From: Bdellovibrionales bacterium
GTDB lineage: Bacteria; Bdellovibrionota; Bdellovibrionia; Bdellovibrionales; UBA1609
Assembly (NCBI GenBank): GCA_020435025.1
Contig: JAGRAG010000307.1
Coordinates: forward strand, 1 to 5,690
Length of the DNA: 5,690 nt
Direction of reading: 5' to 3'
Of the stretch, positions 5,147-5,690 are shown piece by piece (within the stretch, counting starts at the first letter, position 1; every line of letters starts with the position of its first letter). The notes beneath the pieces were generated by a model, which was given only the letters and a program-made list of their open reading frames with translations, was not told the DNA's origin and did not search any database. The translations under genes were made by a program, and so were the position numbers.

Positions 5147-5690
5147 ATGAAGGATTCCTCTACATCGCCCGACACCCCTGATACAGCAACATCAAAAAAG
5201 ACCTTGCATGATCTCGACAAGAAAGCTCTTGAGTACCATTCCAAAGGCAAACCAGGAAAGGTTGACGTTCAATCAAGCAAAGAATGCGACACTGAGTACT
5301 CGCTCTCCCTGGCCTACTCTCCGGGAGTGGCCGCCCCCTGCCTTGAGATTGCCAAAGATCCCTCAAAAGCCCTGGACTACACAACCAAAGGTAACTTGGT
5401 GGCAGTTATAAGCAATGGAACTGCTGTGTTAGGACTTGGAAATATCGGTCCCTTAGCGAGTAAGCCTGTCATGGAGGGGAAAGGGGTTTTATTTAAACAG
5501 TTTGCAGGAATTGATGTCTTTGATATCGAGCTTTCTTGCCAAAATTCTGATGAATTTATCTCCACAGTCGAGTGCTTAGAGCCCACATTTGGAGGAATCA
5601 ATCTTGAGGATATTGCCGCCCCCGAATGCTTTGTCATTGAAGAAGAGTTAAAAAAGAGACTCAAAATTCCTGTGTTTCACGATGATCAAC
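5147..5690 (+). CDS. maeB: malic enzyme (MaeB-type), N-terminal part, 3' end outside window
   Basis: The first 181 residues of a cytoplasmic enzyme that oxidatively decarboxylates malate to pyruvate and CO2 with NADP+ or NAD+, using a divalent metal. Seen directly: after a hydrophilic Ser/Thr/Pro-rich leader (1-17) comes ALEYHSKGKPGK (27-38), then SLAYSPGVAAPC (54-65) with the catalytic Tyr57. GTAVLGLGNIGPLASKPVMEGKG (91-113) carries the catalytic Lys112. It is followed by FAGIDVFDIEL (119-129), EPTFGGINLEDIAAPECF (145-162) with metal ligands Glu154-Asp155, and PVFHDDQ (175-181) with the Asp179/Asp180 ligand region. The NAD(P)-binding domain lies beyond the window, so cofactor preference and the C-terminal phosphotransacetylase-like domain of long MaeB proteins cannot be judged. 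ATG at 5147 is supported by AGAAAGG 5 nt upstream and an exact TATAAT. The gene is divergent from the fad operon; malic enzyme could supply pyruvate and reducing power when acetyl-CoA comes from fatty acids, but shared regulation is only inferred. Confidence 0.94.
   Translation, partial: MKDSSTSPDTPDTATSKKTLHDLDKKALEYHSKGKPGKVDVQSSKECDTEYSLSLAYSPGVAAPCLEIAKDPSKALDYTTKGNLVAVISNGTAVLGLGNIGPLASKPVMEGKGVLFKQFAGIDVFDIELSCQNSDEFISTVECLEPTFGGINLEDIAAPECFVIEEELKKRLKIPVFHDDQ

Noticed and set aside
5160..5664. Two minus-strand frames opposite the malic enzyme gene
   Set aside because: Both are antisense to conserved malic enzyme motifs and have no features of their own.

Overview
The window looks like ordinary chromosome from a Gram-negative bacterium of moderate to slightly low GC. 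The genes are closely spaced. There is a Sec-type signal peptide, an inner-membrane PAP2 phosphatase and a proteobacterial-type beta-oxidation gene pair. The lineage cannot be fixed from the sequence alone. A proteobacterium or a relative such as Bdellovibrionota is a reasonable guess but no more.

Layout: (1) 1-318 (+) is the 3' end of a PAP2-superfamily membrane phosphatase gene. (2) 305-1180 (-) is a complete gene for an unrecognised exported protein of 291 residues with ten cysteines. It converges on the PAP2 gene and their 3' ends overlap by 14 bp. (3) 1181-1286 is a short spacer holding a 7-bp hairpin just after the next gene's stop and a weak candidate promoter. (4) 1287-3440 (-) encodes a fused enoyl-CoA hydratase / 3-hydroxyacyl-CoA dehydrogenase (FadJ/FadB family). 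(5) 3442-4740 (-) encodes the partner thiolase (FadI-like). The two form one operon with a 1-nt gap, in the order thiolase then fused enzyme, as in fadIJ rather than fadBA. (6) 4741-5146 is a 406-bp divergent intergenic region rich in symmetric elements. It contains a 12-bp perfect palindrome beside a candidate fad promoter, a spaced 7-bp inverted repeat in the fad leader, and a large nested inverted repeat (13-bp perfect outer arms) upstream of the next gene. (7) 5147-5690 (+) is the 5' part of a MaeB-type malic enzyme gene, cut by the window end.

Together, the fad operon carries out the last three steps of each beta-oxidation cycle (hydration, NAD-dependent oxidation, thiolysis) and yields acetyl-CoA and NADH. 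Malic enzyme decarboxylates malate to pyruvate with production of NAD(P)H. It is a plausible metabolic neighbour for cells growing on fatty acids, though co-regulation is inferred from layout only. I see no mobile element, CRISPR array, tRNA or rRNA. No clearly new multi-gene system is visible. The most unusual content is the architecture of the divergent intergenic region and the cysteine-rich exported protein.
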